DNA of 59,688 nucleotides from an uncultured Eubacteriales bacterium (GTDB lineage Bacteria > Bacillota > Clostridia > Peptostreptococcales > Anaerovoracaceae), in contig URGK01000005.1 in NCBI GenBank assembly GCA_900547295.1, positions 1 through 59,688 of the forward strand, read 5' to 3'. The notes below the pieces were generated by a model, which saw only the letters and a list, made by a program, of their open reading frames with translations, did no database searches and had not been told where the DNA came from. The position numbers were made by a program, and so were the translations under genes. Each line of letters begins with the position of its first letter. The first letter of the stretch is position 1. Positions 51,447-59,688 of this stretch are shown piece after piece.

Positions 51447-52571
51447 AATAAATGGTTTTTTGACGTAGTCGGAGTACTCATACATATTCCTGCCTGTAAG
51501 CAGGTTGTATATGTCTGAAGAAGCTATGTCATATTTGAGTACACTGTCTATTTCTGACGTGTCCTCTCTGTTGATATTGGTTATCACAGGGATTGAGGCA
51601 CACTCGCTTTTTTTTATATATTTAAGCACCTCTGCTCCTTTGCTGTTAAAACCAAGTATTCTGGCATAGTATTTGTTCTCAGGCATGCTGCCGCAGCCTG
51701 CAAGCATCTGGCACAGCACTCTTGATATCCTCGACCTGGTATATCTGCTGCCGCGTATATTATCAATAAGTGAATTTAATGAGCCTGACTTTCTTATCTG
51801 ACTTTTAATCCTGTTGCCAAGCCCCTCGCCCGCTGACGGAAGCCTGTCCAGTTCCTCTGCCGATAAGGATATAATGTGGCTCATAACGCTGAAATAGTCA
51901 AGCCCGCCTATATATCCCTTGTATGAGTAAGGAACAAATTCCGAGAAATCCTCGCCCTTGGCCGCTATACTCCTTATCTTTGAGGCACTTGCAAATATGC
52001 CCTCTGTTTCATACGAATGATATCCTCTGTCACTTCTCTTAAACGTGACAGGCTCTATACCGGATTTAATCCTGTTCAGGACCTTGATATACTCTATACC
52101 AAGTATATTGTTGGGACCTGTCATAACGCCGTCATCATCTCCATATGCAAACGAAACAGCCTTGGGATATGTCATTCCCTGCTCCAATGCGCTGTGAAGC
52201 CTGTCCTTAAATTCATCAGTTTCAGATGCAAACTTCACAAGAGCATCCACGCTGCCTGCTTCGCTTCCAAAAGAAAGAAAATCAATGCAGCCCAGTCCGT
52301 CAAGTATATTAACGGCTCCGTCTGCAAAGACCTGCGCGCTGTTGCAGGCATAAACAAAAGGATTTTCGATTACAAGGTCTGCGCCGCTCATTACCGCTGT
52401 CTGCGCTCTGAGCCATTTGTCAGCAAAAGCAGGCTCTCCTCTCTGGACAAAGCTGCCGCTCATTACTGCTACAACAGCCTCTGCCCCTGTCAGCTCCTTT
52501 GATTTGTCTATATGATATTTATGTCCGTTGTGAAACGGATTGTATTCGCTTATTATTCCTAAAATCTTCAT
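51438..52571 (-). CDS. tmcAL: tRNA(Met) cytidine acetate ligase
   Basis: The 377-residue enzyme (YlbM) activates acetate to modify the wobble cytidine of elongator tRNA-Met. It has the nucleotidyltransferase motif EYNPFHNGHKYHI (near 8-20), SGSFVQRGEPA (near 38), the NSAQVFADGAV region, and YHSYETEGIFASASKIRS (near 187-205). The usual length is about 390-410. Its last residues IMT and the stop are supplied by the palindromic element, so the C-terminus is probably shortened slightly. Confidence 0.95.
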   Translation of the reverse strand: MKILGIISEYNPFHNGHKYHIDKSKELTGAEAVVAVMSGSFVQRGEPAFADKWLRAQTAVMSGADLVIENPFVYACNSAQVFADGAVNILDGLGCIDFLSFGSEAGSVDALVKFASETDEFKDRLHSALEQGMTYPKAVSFAYGDDDGVMTGPNNILGIEYIKVLNRIKSGIEPVTFKRSDRGYHSYETEGIFASASKIRSIAAKGEDFSEFVPYSYKGYIGGLDYFSVMSHIISLSAEELDRLPSAGEGLGNRIKSQIRKSGSLNSLIDNIRGSRYTRSRISRVLCQMLAGCGSMPENKYYARILGFNSKGAEVLKYIKKSECASIPVITNINREDTSEIDSVLKYDIASSDIYNLLTGRNMYEYSDYVKKPFIMT

Positions 52572-52590
52572 GACTATATAATATCACAAT

Positions 52591-53500
52591 TCACACAATA
52601 CTGCATAAAAAATATGCTATGACAGCGGCAAAAGCTCCATGCATAACCTTTATGATAAGCAGATACCACAGCCGTATATTCGTACCTGCCAGCATACTCA
52701 TCGACTGCCCTATTATCGAAAGACCTCCGAAAGAAATAAAGAAAGAGCACAGCACGACTTTTGTTTTAAAGCACACTGCATATGAAGTTATGGCGTTACA
52801 GCCCACAGTCATCTCAAAAACACCTTTTATCACAGACTTCAGTTCAGGCGAGTATATATGATTGAAAAGTCCTGCATAGTCCATAAAATCAGTTATAAAC
52901 ATGAATATGATTATGTATGCAAGTATAATTCCAACCGACTTGAACGCCTGCAATATGGAGTCTGTAAAAATCTCAAGGCTGCCTCTTTTTATCTGCTCAT
53001 ATTCAAGGCTCTGCACCTCATCTGACGGTCTTAAAATGATATAGAATATGATACAGTTGGCCATTGCCGCAAGATAGTGGGAGGCTGCAATTACAGCGCC
53101 CCATTTCATATCCCCCAGCATCGAAACACCCACCGTAGCAGTCATAAAGGCAGGTCCCGACAGAGTGCAGAAGCTCAGAAGCCACACAGCTTTTTTGTGC
53201 GTTGCATCTGACCATATCCCCTATTATCTTCGGCCCCATGGGATAGCCTGACATAATGCTCATTGCAAAAGCAAATATTCCGGGCGGAAATACCCTGAGA
53301 ACACCTATGCCGCCGATAAAATTTATACATATGAAAAAGGGAAGCATTGCCGGTACTATACTGTTTGCCCACAGCATAATGCCTTTCTGGGCAGAAAATA
53401 TGGACTGCTCCGGACATATTACCATTACAATGCAGCCTGCCAGCGCAAACAGACACAATATCCCCTTTATATTCTTTCTGGCAAAAAATAAAATACCCAT
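52591..53500 (-). pseudogene. ylbJ: Sporulation integral membrane protein YlbJ, frameshifted
   Basis: The two halves of a YlbJ/nucleoside-recognition-domain protein lie in different frames. The first half (from 53500) has AMLPFFICINFIGGIGV and SGYPMGPKIIGDMVR; the second begins VWLLSFCTLSGPAFM and continues through four or five helices to the stop at 52591. They join at an A6 tract (plus-strand T6 at 53191-53196): removing one A restores one frame of about 302 residues. The intact protein is a membrane protein needed for spore cortex formation in Bacillus. This may be a real mutation, transcriptional slippage or a sequencing error. Confidence 0.85.
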
Positions 53501-53536
53501 ACTATATGATATTCATTCAGTACGGGTATATGATAT

Positions 53537-54082
53537 CTAATATTCTTCTTTGTCAGCCTCGACTTCGTCGTGAACCTCAAAAGCCATCTGCTTGATTTCA
53601 TCTCTGTTGGACTGGAGTGTTTCGTTGATGCCGCTGAATGTGTTTTCAAGGCTGTTGAACATATCTGCAAAATATGTGCCGTTTAACTCCTCCATCTTCT
53701 CCTGGAAATTAAACAGGATGCTGTCCATATATTCATAGGTTCCGATTTTAAGCTGCCTTGCCTTTTCCTCGGCAATTGTTATAATCTCCTCTGCCTTTAT
53801 TTTGGCTTTGATTGTAATATCATTGTTGTCTATGAGAGCCTCCGCCTGTCTTCTGGCATCGCGTATAACCGACTCGTATTCATCCTTGGCCTCTGCAAGA
53901 ATTCTTCTCTGCTCGCCCTTAATCCACTGCGCCTGCTGAATTTCTTCAGGAAGTTCGGTTCTTATCTCTTTAACTATCTCAAGCAGCTCATCTGCATCTA
54001 TCATAATCTTTCCTGTAAGAGGAAACCCCGAAGCAGTATCGACGATTTCTTCAATCTCTTCAAGTAACTCTAAAACTTTCAT
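53537..54082 (-). CDS. Coiled-coil protein, DivIVA/SepIVA-like
   Basis: The 181-residue protein is almost entirely charged helix: a short N-terminal LLEEIEEIVDTASGFPLTGK segment, then a coiled coil (about 40-120; ILAEAKDEYESVIRDARRQA) and a second helix to 175. It resembles the small coiled-coil proteins encoded next to coaD in clostridia, with some similarity to ATP synthase b subunit or DivIVA-type proteins. A role in membrane or division-site organisation is inference. The gene lies 13 bases behind coaD. Confidence 0.75.
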   Translation of the reverse strand: MKVLELLEEIEEIVDTASGFPLTGKIMIDADELLEIVKEIRTELPEEIQQAQWIKGEQRRILAEAKDEYESVIRDARRQAEALIDNNDITIKAKIKAEEIITIAEEKARQLKIGTYEYMDSILFNFQEKMEELNGTYFADMFNSLENTFSGINETLQSNRDEIKQMAFEVHDEVEADKEEY

Positions 54083-54095
54083 ATTATTTCTCCTC

Positions 54096-54581
54096 TCATT
54101 TGCTGAACTTACTGTTCATAAACTCTAAAACTTCCCTTGAAACCAGTCTGTCCACATTTCCGTCTAGCAGATATACTTCCTTTACCATACTTGAGCTGAT
54201 AAATGAGTATTCCGGTGAGGTCATCAGAAATACAGTTTCGACCTTATCATTATACAATATTGAATGAAGCTGCGCCATCTGTATCTCACTGTCAAAATCT
54301 GTAGTACCTCTCAACCCTCTGATAACAATGTCAAAATCATTGGAATTGACGTAATCAGCCAAAAGTCCCGAAAAAGCATCAACTCTGACATTAGGCAGGT
54401 CGGAAGTCGATAATTTAATCATCTCAATCCTCTCCTCGTCTGTAAACATTGAGGATTTCTGAGGGTTTCTGATTACTCCTACTACAAGTTCATCACATAG
54501 TTTAGCCGCTCTTCTGATTATGTCAAGATGCCCCATAGTGACAGGATCAAAGGAGCCAGCATACAAAGCCTTTTTTGGCAT
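54096..54581 (-). CDS. coaD: Phosphopantetheine adenylyltransferase
   Basis: The 161-residue enzyme makes dephospho-CoA from phosphopantetheine and ATP. It has AGSFDPVTMGHLDIIRR (near 8-24, with the T/HxGH motif), VRVDAFSGLLADY (near 68), and ISSSMVKE (near 127). Length is typical. ATG at 54581 follows GGAGG. It is followed by the coiled-coil gene and preceded by a non-functional amidohydrolase remnant. Confidence 0.97.
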   Translation of the reverse strand: MPKKALYAGSFDPVTMGHLDIIRRAAKLCDELVVGVIRNPQKSSMFTDEERIEMIKLSTSDLPNVRVDAFSGLLADYVNSNDFDIVIRGLRGTTDFDSEIQMAQLHSILYNDKVETVFLMTSPEYSFISSSMVKEVYLLDGNVDRLVSREVLEFMNSKFSK

Positions 54582-54613
54582 ATGCCATACCTCCATAAAT
54601 TATTAATGCTATT

Positions 54614-54796
54614 TTACCAGTTATTTATCGGAATTTCAATAATTTTAACCCAAAAAGAAACGACCTGCAGTGCAAGCCGTTTCCAATCAGAAATCGTTCT
54701 ATTTTGCAAAACAGTTACATTCGCATTTTTACCTGCCTCAAGGCTTCCTGTTCTCTCCCATGCAAAGCTCCTGTATGTACCGTTGCATGTGTATTC
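54614..54796 (-). pseudogene. Remnant of an amidohydrolase C-terminus
   Basis: An uninterrupted 60-codon frame on the minus strand reads EYTCNGTYRSFAWERTGSLE followed by AGKNANVTVL, close to the conserved end of YtcJ or imidazolonepropionase-type amidohydrolases (YTINGAY...GSIEAGKSADFVIL in the intact copies of this window). The metal-binding part is absent, there is no start codon or ribosome-binding site, and a stop lies just upstream. It fills the gap between rsmD and coaD, which are normally adjacent. This is probably the debris of an insertion. Confidence 0.65.
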
Positions 54797-54812
54797 TTAA
54801 CAAAATACGATT

Positions 54813-55358
54813 CTAGCTCTCTTTTCTGTATATGGTTACATTAATAGTCCCGTAACGTTTCTCCTTGACTCTGACGATACTTCCTATTGCCTCCGGCATA
54901 TCCTCATAGCCGCCATGCTCTGCAACTATAACTCCGTCATCTGCAATAATATCAAGCTCATTTATGCGCTGCAGGCATTTGAGCATAAGTCCCTCTTTAT
55001 ATGGAGGGTCCAGCAGAACTATATCCGCTTTCTCATTTATTCTGTCCAGCACCTTTTCGTAGCTGCCTGCAATTACTACAGATTTATCCTCTGCCCTGCA
55101 GTGAGCAATATTCTCTTTAATAAGTCTCAGGCTGTCCCTTGAGTTGTCGCCAAAATAGCATTTGCGGGCGCCCCTTGACAGCGCCTCAAGTCCCAGATTA
55201 CCTGTACCTGCAAACAGATCCACTGTAACCGCATCATATATATCATTCATAAGCATTGCAAATATCGCTTCTTTGACCTTGCCTGTTGTCGGTCTGACAC
55301 TTGTATCCTCAGGGGCTGTAATTCTCCTGCCCTTGTATTCTCCTGCTATAATTCTCAT
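54813..55358 (-). CDS. rsmD: 16S rRNA (guanine(966)-N2)-methyltransferase
   Basis: The 181-residue enzyme methylates G966 of 16S rRNA. It begins MRIIAGEYKGRRI with RPTTGKVKEAIF (near 21-34), has the SAM-binding VDLFAGTGNLGLEALSRGA (near 46-64) and the catalytic LLDPPY (near 114). The order rsmD-coaD is classical, but here a remnant intervenes. GGAGAG precedes the ATG. Confidence 0.97.
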   Translation of the reverse strand: MRIIAGEYKGRRITAPEDTSVRPTTGKVKEAIFAMLMNDIYDAVTVDLFAGTGNLGLEALSRGARKCYFGDNSRDSLRLIKENIAHCRAEDKSVVIAGSYEKVLDRINEKADIVLLDPPYKEGLMLKCLQRINELDIIADDGVIVAEHGGYEDMPEAIGSIVRVKEKRYGTINVTIYRKES

Positions 55359-55434
55359 ATTTCAAGCTCTCCTTGTACTGTTTCTACTTTTAATATTCTA
55401 ACATACAGGCAGGATTATTAAAACAAAAAAGACA

Positions 55435-55461
55435 AAACCGCATCAGATTTTAATGCGGCTT
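55435..55461 (-). terminator. Terminator of the SASP gene
   Basis: On the minus strand AAGCCGCAT/ATGCGGTTT form a 9-bp stem (one GU pair), followed by TGTCTTTTTTG. Confidence 0.8.
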
Positions 55462-55499
55462 TATCGTAAAGTCTACGTTTTCAAATCAGTGCGTCTGCA

Positions 55500-55700
55500 C
55501 TATCTGCCTGATAACTGCTGTTCAGCCATCTCAACAAGCTTCTTAGTCATATAGCCGCCGACATATCCATTCTGACGTGCGGTCATATTTCCCTTATCTG
55601 CCTGTTCGTAGTTTGATAAACCGAGTTCGTTTGCAACCTCAGTTTTTAAGTTGTTTAATGCAGGTTTTGCATTAACGTTCATTTTCTGCTGTATTGTCAT
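55500..55700 (-). CDS. Alpha/beta-type small acid-soluble spore protein
   Basis: The 66-residue protein has the SASP plan: the germination protease site region KTEVANELGL (near 20-29), then GNMTARQNGYVGGYMTKKLV (near 38-57), which is the conserved DNA-binding block. These proteins coat and protect spore DNA. ATG at 55700 follows AGGAGG; a GTG three codons earlier overlaps the site. It is monocistronic and probably transcribed late in the forespore by sigma-G. It shows that the organism sporulates or descends from sporulators. Confidence 0.95.
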   Translation of the reverse strand: MTIQQKMNVNAKPALNNLKTEVANELGLSNYEQADKGNMTARQNGYVGGYMTKKLVEMAEQQLSGR

Positions 55701-55778
55701 TTCATTCACCTCCTGACAGTTATTAATTTAACCAGAGGTGAAAAAAGTATGATAAGCAATTATTTCATCTGTTGCCAA

Positions 55779-57815
55779 TTAGATGGCTAATGTGAAACTT
55801 TCGCCAAAGCAGCTTTTTATCTTCTCTTTGAGCTTCTGATTTTCGGCCTTCTCAAGCAAAGGGTCGTCAGTCAGAAGCTTTTTTGCTTCGCTTCCGGCGA
55901 TTTCCATAATCTTAAAATGCCTGCCTATGTCACCGACCTTAAACTCCGGTATTCCGTGCTGTCTGACGCCGAATATCTCTCCCGGACCTCTAAGCTCCAG
56001 ATCCTTTTCGGCAATATAGAAGCCGTCATTTGAAGCCTCCATAATTTCGGCTCTCTGCGCCGCAATCTCTGATTTCCCCTCATTTATAAGGTAGCAGTAG
56101 GACTGATGTGCGCCTCTGCCGACTCTGCCTCTCAGCTGATGAAGCTGCGCAAGCCCGAACCTTTCGGAATTTTCGATAACCATAACAGTAGCGTTGGGAA
56201 CATTTATTCCGACCTCTATTACAACAGTTGAAACCAGCAAATCCGTCTGCCCGTTATAAAATCTGTCCATTACAGCGTCCTTTTCGGCCTGCTTCATCTC
56301 TCCATGAAGCAGCTCAACCGTGTATTCATCAAAGCGCTGACTTATTTCTTCAAACACCTCCGAGGCGGACCTTGCATCTAAAACCTCGGACTCATCAATA
56401 AGAGGTGTGACAATATACCCCTGCCTGCCGGATTTTAACTGCTCATTTACAAAATCATAGACTTCATTTCTGCCGTTTCCTGTTACAGCCTTTGTAACTA
56501 TAGCCTTGCGCCCTGCGGGAAGCTCATCTATAACCGAAACGTCAAGATCGCCGTAGATAACCGCAGCCAGCGTTCTCGGTATGGGAGTTGCGGTCATTAC
56601 CAGTCTGTCCGGCTTCTCGCCCTTGCGGGTCAGCAGACTTCTCTGGTTCACACCGAACCTGTGCTGCTCATCAGTTATAACAAGGCCCAGATTATTAAAC
56701 AGAACATCGGGCTGTATCACCGCATGAGTCCCTATAAGTATATCCGTCTTGCCTTCTTCAAGTCTGCTTAAAACCTTTTTTCTCTCTGAAGCCTTAAGCC
56801 TGCCGCCAAGAAAGTCAACGGTAATTCCAAAAGGCTCAAAGCTCTTTTGAAGCCCGGTATAGTGCTGCCGGGCAAGTATCTCCGTCGGAGCCATTAAAAC
56901 GCCCTGATAGCCTGATTTTACCGCCTTAAACAGCGCCGCCTCCGCAACCGCTGTCTTGCCTGAGCCTACATCTCCCTGCAGGAGCCTGTTCATAACTCTG
57001 TCCGATTCCATATCCGAGATAATTTCTGATATAACTCTCTGCTGCGCAGATGTAAGCTTATACGGCATTTTGCCTATATATTCATCTATATCGGCAGCCT
57101 TTGAAAACGCAATACCTCCCGCAGCTGTAATGCCTCTGCCCCGCAGAGCCATAAGCGCCGTCTGCATTACAAAGAACTCATCAAACACAAGACGGTACTT
57201 CGCTTCAAGAAGCTTCTGCCTGCTTTCGGGAAAATGTATATTATGTATCGCATATTCAAGACTGCATAAATTGTTCTGTGATTTTACGGCTTCCGGCAGA
57301 TAATCAGCTACACTCTCTGTCTCACCATCTATATACTGCTGCCATTTGCGCATTTCATTCTGTGATATGCCTTTGGTAAGCGGATATACTGGTATAATTC
57401 CGCGCAGTATATTATCCCCTGTCTTTGTCATCTCCGGGTGGAGCATCTTAAACTTGCCCTTATCAGCATATATCCTGCCGTAAAATTCATATTCCGTTCC
57501 CGGTTTTATGGATTTTGCAAGAAATGCGGCATTAAAAAAAAGCACCTCCATTACAGCGCTTCCGTCATCTGCCGTAATGCGAAGCATATGCTTTCGTCCG
57601 TATCTGTTGTTAAACACCCTTGTTACAGTTGCTTTAACAAGAACAACCTGTTCATTATCAGCATCAGAAATTCTGATAACATTTCTTCTGTCCTGATAAT
57701 CTCTTGGAAAAAGCATATACATATCCTCTACCGTATTTATTCCCATACGGCTTAAGGCTTCTTCTTTTTTGGGACCTATGCCTTTGATTACAGTAATACT
57801 GTCGTTTCCTGTCAT
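55779..57815 (-). CDS. recG: ATP-dependent DNA helicase RecG
   Basis: The 678-residue helicase remodels stalled forks and Holliday junctions. It has the N-terminal wedge (OB-fold) domain (about 55-150), Walker A GDVGSGKTAVA (near 283), the DEQHRFGV box (near 382), TATPIPRTL (near 408), and the motif VI segment QLRGRVGRG (near 560). The start overlaps the stop of the Asp23 gene by one base (TAATG). The DAK-type kinase gene (yloV) that usually sits between them is absent. Confidence 0.97.
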   Translation of the reverse strand: MTGNDSITVIKGIGPKKEEALSRMGINTVEDMYMLFPRDYQDRRNVIRISDADNEQVVLVKATVTRVFNNRYGRKHMLRITADDGSAVMEVLFFNAAFLAKSIKPGTEYEFYGRIYADKGKFKMLHPEMTKTGDNILRGIIPVYPLTKGISQNEMRKWQQYIDGETESVADYLPEAVKSQNNLCSLEYAIHNIHFPESRQKLLEAKYRLVFDEFFVMQTALMALRGRGITAAGGIAFSKAADIDEYIGKMPYKLTSAQQRVISEIISDMESDRVMNRLLQGDVGSGKTAVAEAALFKAVKSGYQGVLMAPTEILARQHYTGLQKSFEPFGITVDFLGGRLKASERKKVLSRLEEGKTDILIGTHAVIQPDVLFNNLGLVITDEQHRFGVNQRSLLTRKGEKPDRLVMTATPIPRTLAAVIYGDLDVSVIDELPAGRKAIVTKAVTGNGRNEVYDFVNEQLKSGRQGYIVTPLIDESEVLDARSASEVFEEISQRFDEYTVELLHGEMKQAEKDAVMDRFYNGQTDLLVSTVVIEVGINVPNATVMVIENSERFGLAQLHQLRGRVGRGAHQSYCYLINEGKSEIAAQRAEIMEASNDGFYIAEKDLELRGPGEIFGVRQHGIPEFKVGDIGRHFKIMEIAGSEAKKLLTDDPLLEKAENQKLKEKIKSCFGESFTLAI

Positions 57816-58192
57816 TATCTAACAACCTCTATATCTCTTTTGATTACCTGTTGCTTTGACTCTATACCCGTAACAAGAATTCTGATTTTGTGAGGTATGT
57901 CGCCAAAAGTGACTTTAATGTTTTTCTCTATATAGTCTATTATGCCGTTGGTGACTCTGCTTATGCTTGTACCGAATTTGATTATGAGAAAAATGTTTAT
58001 GTAAATTCCCTCATCGTCCCAGACTATATCTATATTGCTGCTTTCATCATTTGAAAAAATGTTAAATACAGCTTTGGCATTGCCCAGCCGCACCTTGCCG
58101 GAATAAGCGTCAACAGCGTCCGTAACCATCTGGGTTATGATGCTTTTGTTTATTCCTATACTGCCGTATTCTGTATCTATATTCCTGAACAT
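57815..58192 (-). CDS. Asp23/Gls24 family envelope-stress protein
   Basis: The 125-residue protein fits the Asp23/YloU family: the start DTEYGSIGINKSIITQMVTDAV, a central YINIFLIIKFGTSI strand and the end segment VTGIESKQQVIKRDIEVV. Members are cytoplasmic and associate with the membrane or act in fatty-acid or wall stress; the biochemical role is unclear. AAAGGAT precedes the ATG. It is the first gene of the Asp23-recG pair and diverges from a small membrane protein. Confidence 0.88.
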   Translation of the reverse strand: MFRNIDTEYGSIGINKSIITQMVTDAVDAYSGKVRLGNAKAVFNIFSNDESSNIDIVWDDEGIYINIFLIIKFGTSISRVTNGIIDYIEKNIKVTFGDIPHKIRILVTGIESKQQVIKRDIEVVR

Positions 58193-58248
58193 ATCTATCC
58201 TTTCACAAATCAGTGTTATTGTTCATATTATACCACAGAGGTATATTT

Positions 58249-58437
58249 ATGGGTAAGCAAAAAAGAAAAACGAAAAAAATGAATAAATGCTGCTGCAATA
58301 ATTATTATCAGCTTGGTATAGTTATGGTTATCCTCGGTACAGTAACAATCTGTGCTTTTTTCCTGCCTATGAAATTCTGGATACTGCTTCTGGGAGGCGT
58401 ACTTGTATTCTGTGGAATAAAATTATACAGAGAATAG
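58249..58437 (+). CDS. Small two-helix membrane protein of unknown function
   Basis: The 62-residue product has a basic N-terminus (MGKQKRKTKK), a CCCNNYY stretch, and two hydrophobic helices (about 20-38 and 42-58). ATG at 58249 follows GAGGT; the longer frame from 58213 has no site. I recognise no family. It diverges from the Asp23 gene and borders the DnaA-box-rich gap. Confidence 0.6.
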   Translation: MGKQKRKTKKMNKCCCNNYYQLGIVMVILGTVTICAFFLPMKFWILLLGGVLVFCGIKLYRE

Positions 58438-58476
58438 TGGATATCATATGCAATGAATAAAACAACTCTGAAAATC

Positions 58477-58651
58477 TGTGGATAACTTTATATTGACAAA
58501 AATTTTATGACGGCATAATGTTTGAATTTCAACATTTATGCACATTCTCACTATCCACAGGCAGACTTGGATAAAATCGTATACAATTTTTGAAATTCTG
58601 TGGGAAAAGTGTGGCAGTGTTGAAAACAATGGCTTTATCATCTGTGGACAA
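58477..58651. promoter_or_regulatory. Cluster of DnaA-box-like sequences
   Basis: One perfect box TGTGGATAA (58477-58485) and two single-mismatch boxes, CTATCCACA (58551-58559) and TGTGGACAA (58643-58651), plus a weaker TGTGGGAAA (58599-58607), occur within 175 bases of a 450-base gap without genes (58438-58894). The sequence between and after them is AT-rich. They could be an origin, a DnaA-titrating site, or chance in AT-rich DNA. dnaA and dnaN are not in the window. Confidence 0.55.
58493..58521 (+). promoter_or_regulatory. Possible promoter in the DnaA-box region
   Basis: TTGACA (58493-58498), a 17-base spacer and TAATGT (58516-58521). The perfect DnaA box ends eight bases before the -35. 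The nearest plus-strand gene starts about 370 bases on. Confidence 0.45.
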
Positions 58652-58894
58652 CTTTTGGGAAATATGCAAAAGTCATAATTATTCTATGCACTTTTTACAT
58701 TAATTGCAAAGTACAAGTATGCTTATTTTTATACAGAATTTGCTCATACCATATCTTGTGTTTTCAAATAATTACAAACCTATAAATCAGGCGGTTTATC
58801 GAAAACAGCCGTCTTCAGCACAAACTACATATAGTAAAAATACTGCACCTGTGAAATGATAGGATTAATAATAATCAGCTTAAGTGTCCCGCAA

Positions 58895-59413
58895 ATGAAA
58901 AAGAAACTGATAATAATATTAGCAACAGCAATTCTGTGTATCGCAGGTATTTACATATATCATATATGCCAATCCCCTGCCGGAGATACTGCCGCAAGCA
59001 GAGAGGAAATACTAAATTCCTCTGTTCAAAAAGGCAGCGACTGGTCCATAGTAAAGGAAACCGAAATCGACAACTATATTATAAGTGCGGCATGCAACAG
59101 CGATAATATGGCCCTGCTTGCTGTTTTTGAGCCTGAATCAGACAAGGGATACAGCTTTGTAAACCCAACCGCCGGCTCCGCCAGTGAAATTATTATCTCA
59201 AATACCGTAATCAAAGGAAAGCAATATAATCTGATTTGGTTTAACGGCACACCTACAGAATATGCACAGGTCACCTATACGGAAGACGGTAAAAAGCCCG
59301 TGAAGCTGAAATTTAATACGAAGAATATGGATATTATCTGTTATCATTATCCGTCAGACGCATATTCTATGAATGTCTGCTACTATGACAGTGACGGAAA
59401 CAGATATGAATAA
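58895..59413 (+). CDS. Membrane-anchored or secreted protein of unknown function
   Basis: The 172-residue protein has an N-terminal hydrophobic helix (KKKLIIILATAILCIAGIYI) and a soluble part of about 145 residues. The soluble part ends in beta-rich segments (VTYTEDGKKPVKLKFNTKNM, CYYDSDGNRYE), suggesting an extracytoplasmic beta domain. I recognise no family. No strong ribosome-binding site stands before this ATG or the ATG at 58856, so the start is uncertain. A terminator follows. Confidence 0.6.
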   Translation: MKKKLIIILATAILCIAGIYIYHICQSPAGDTAASREEILNSSVQKGSDWSIVKETEIDNYIISAACNSDNMALLAVFEPESDKGYSFVNPTAGSASEIIISNTVIKGKQYNLIWFNGTPTEYAQVTYTEDGKKPVKLKFNTKNMDIICYHYPSDAYSMNVCYYDSDGNRYE

Positions 59414-59417
59414 AAAC

Positions 59418-59458
59418 AATCCCTGAAAGCTCCGGTTAAACCTTGGTTTTCAGGGATT
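59418..59458 (+). terminator. Terminator behind the membrane-anchored protein
   Basis: AATCCCTGAAA and TTTCAGGGATT form an 11-bp stem around a 19-base loop. AATATTTCATTTATATTTAT follows. Confidence 0.75.
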
Positions 59459-59568
59459 AATATTTCATTTATATTTATCTGCTGATAGAAATTCTTCCTT
59501 AATAATTATGGTGTTAAAACCGCCTTAACATTAAATGCTAAGGTTTCTTCGCTGTACATTTAACGGCT

Positions 59569-59688
59569 TTATTCTCTGTCAAACCCGCAGCGTTCAAGAA
59601 TTTCAGCGGCTTTTTCGGCAAATTCAAAATTTGATAAATTATTGTACGACAATACAATCTTCTTTGCTCCAATAGACTTGCCGTAGTA
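59569..59688 (-). CDS. C-terminal end of an unidentified protein (partial)
   Basis: The last 39 residues of a minus-strand gene run in from the right edge and stop at TAA (59571-59569). They read YYGKSIGAKKIVLSYNNLSN and then an amphipathic helix ending ERCGFDRE. The fragment is too short to name. The absence of stops to the edge and the sensible composition support coding. Confidence 0.5.
   Translation of the reverse strand, partial: YYGKSIGAKKIVLSYNNLSNFEFAEKAAEILERCGFDRE

Noticed and set aside
1..59688. CRISPR array, prophage, transposase or rRNA operon
   Set aside because: No regularly spaced repeats, integrase, transposase, phage structural genes or rRNA sequences were seen on either strand.

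Overview
The window looks like the chromosome of a low-to-moderate GC, spore-forming-lineage Firmicute of class Clostridia, possibly a gut or anaerobic member near Anaerovoracaceae. The signs are an alpha/beta-type small acid-soluble spore protein, the ylb-type block (rsmD, coaD, ylbJ, tmcAL, rpmF), TTG and GTG starts with strong AGGAGG sites, an FMN riboswitch, a LexA (SOS) box of the Gram-positive GAAC-N4-GTTC type, and a lysine pathway through meso-DAP dehydrogenase. The genus is an inference. No phage, plasmid, insertion sequence or CRISPR array was seen.

Layout. 1-5.8 kb: an outward-facing FMN riboswitch, then a FIST-domain protein, an aldehyde dehydrogenase, an IclR regulator, and a Cys/Met-rich lipoprotein beside a lipoprotein MsrAB. 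5.9-21 kb: exonuclease III, then a catabolic island on the minus strand. It has two operons carrying three YtcJ-type amidohydrolases, two DUF3237 proteins, a carboxylesterase, GPH, OFA and APC transporters and an AraC regulator. Each operon ends in a near-identical 55-bp terminator-like repeat. A truncated MFS gene closes the island. 21-27.4 kb: an MMPL exporter, a radical SAM/DUF2344 pair and an HD-domain protein. 27.5-31.7 kb: the lysine operon ddh-lysA-dapA-dapB behind what looks like a trp-type transcription attenuator with a Lys-codon leader peptide. 32-46 kb: housekeeping genes (obg, rpmA, rplU, recA, cinA, pgsA, rimO, ftsK, uppP), a pilin-like protein, tRNA-Pro and a GH25 lysozyme. 46-49 kb: asd, a second dapA and rpmF. 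49-58 kb: EFR1 ferredoxin, small DUF genes, a palindromic element at the tmcAL 3' end, a frameshifted ylbJ, coaD, an amidohydrolase remnant, rsmD, SASP, recG and Asp23. 58.4-58.9 kb: an AT-rich gap with DnaA-box-like sites where gene orientation switches.

How the genes work together. Asd, DapA, DapB, Ddh and LysA form a complete short route from aspartyl phosphate to meso-DAP and lysine inside this window. The island looks built to import and hydrolyse an unknown amide, ester or cyclic compound. The most interesting candidate system is the lysine-codon attenuator in front of ddh, because lysine genes in Firmicutes are usually controlled by an L-box riboswitch or T-box. Several genes are decayed (MFS, EamA chimera, ylbJ, amidohydrolase fragment), which suggests ongoing genome reduction. 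All coordinates, starts and RNA foldings were read by eye; no database search or folding program was run.
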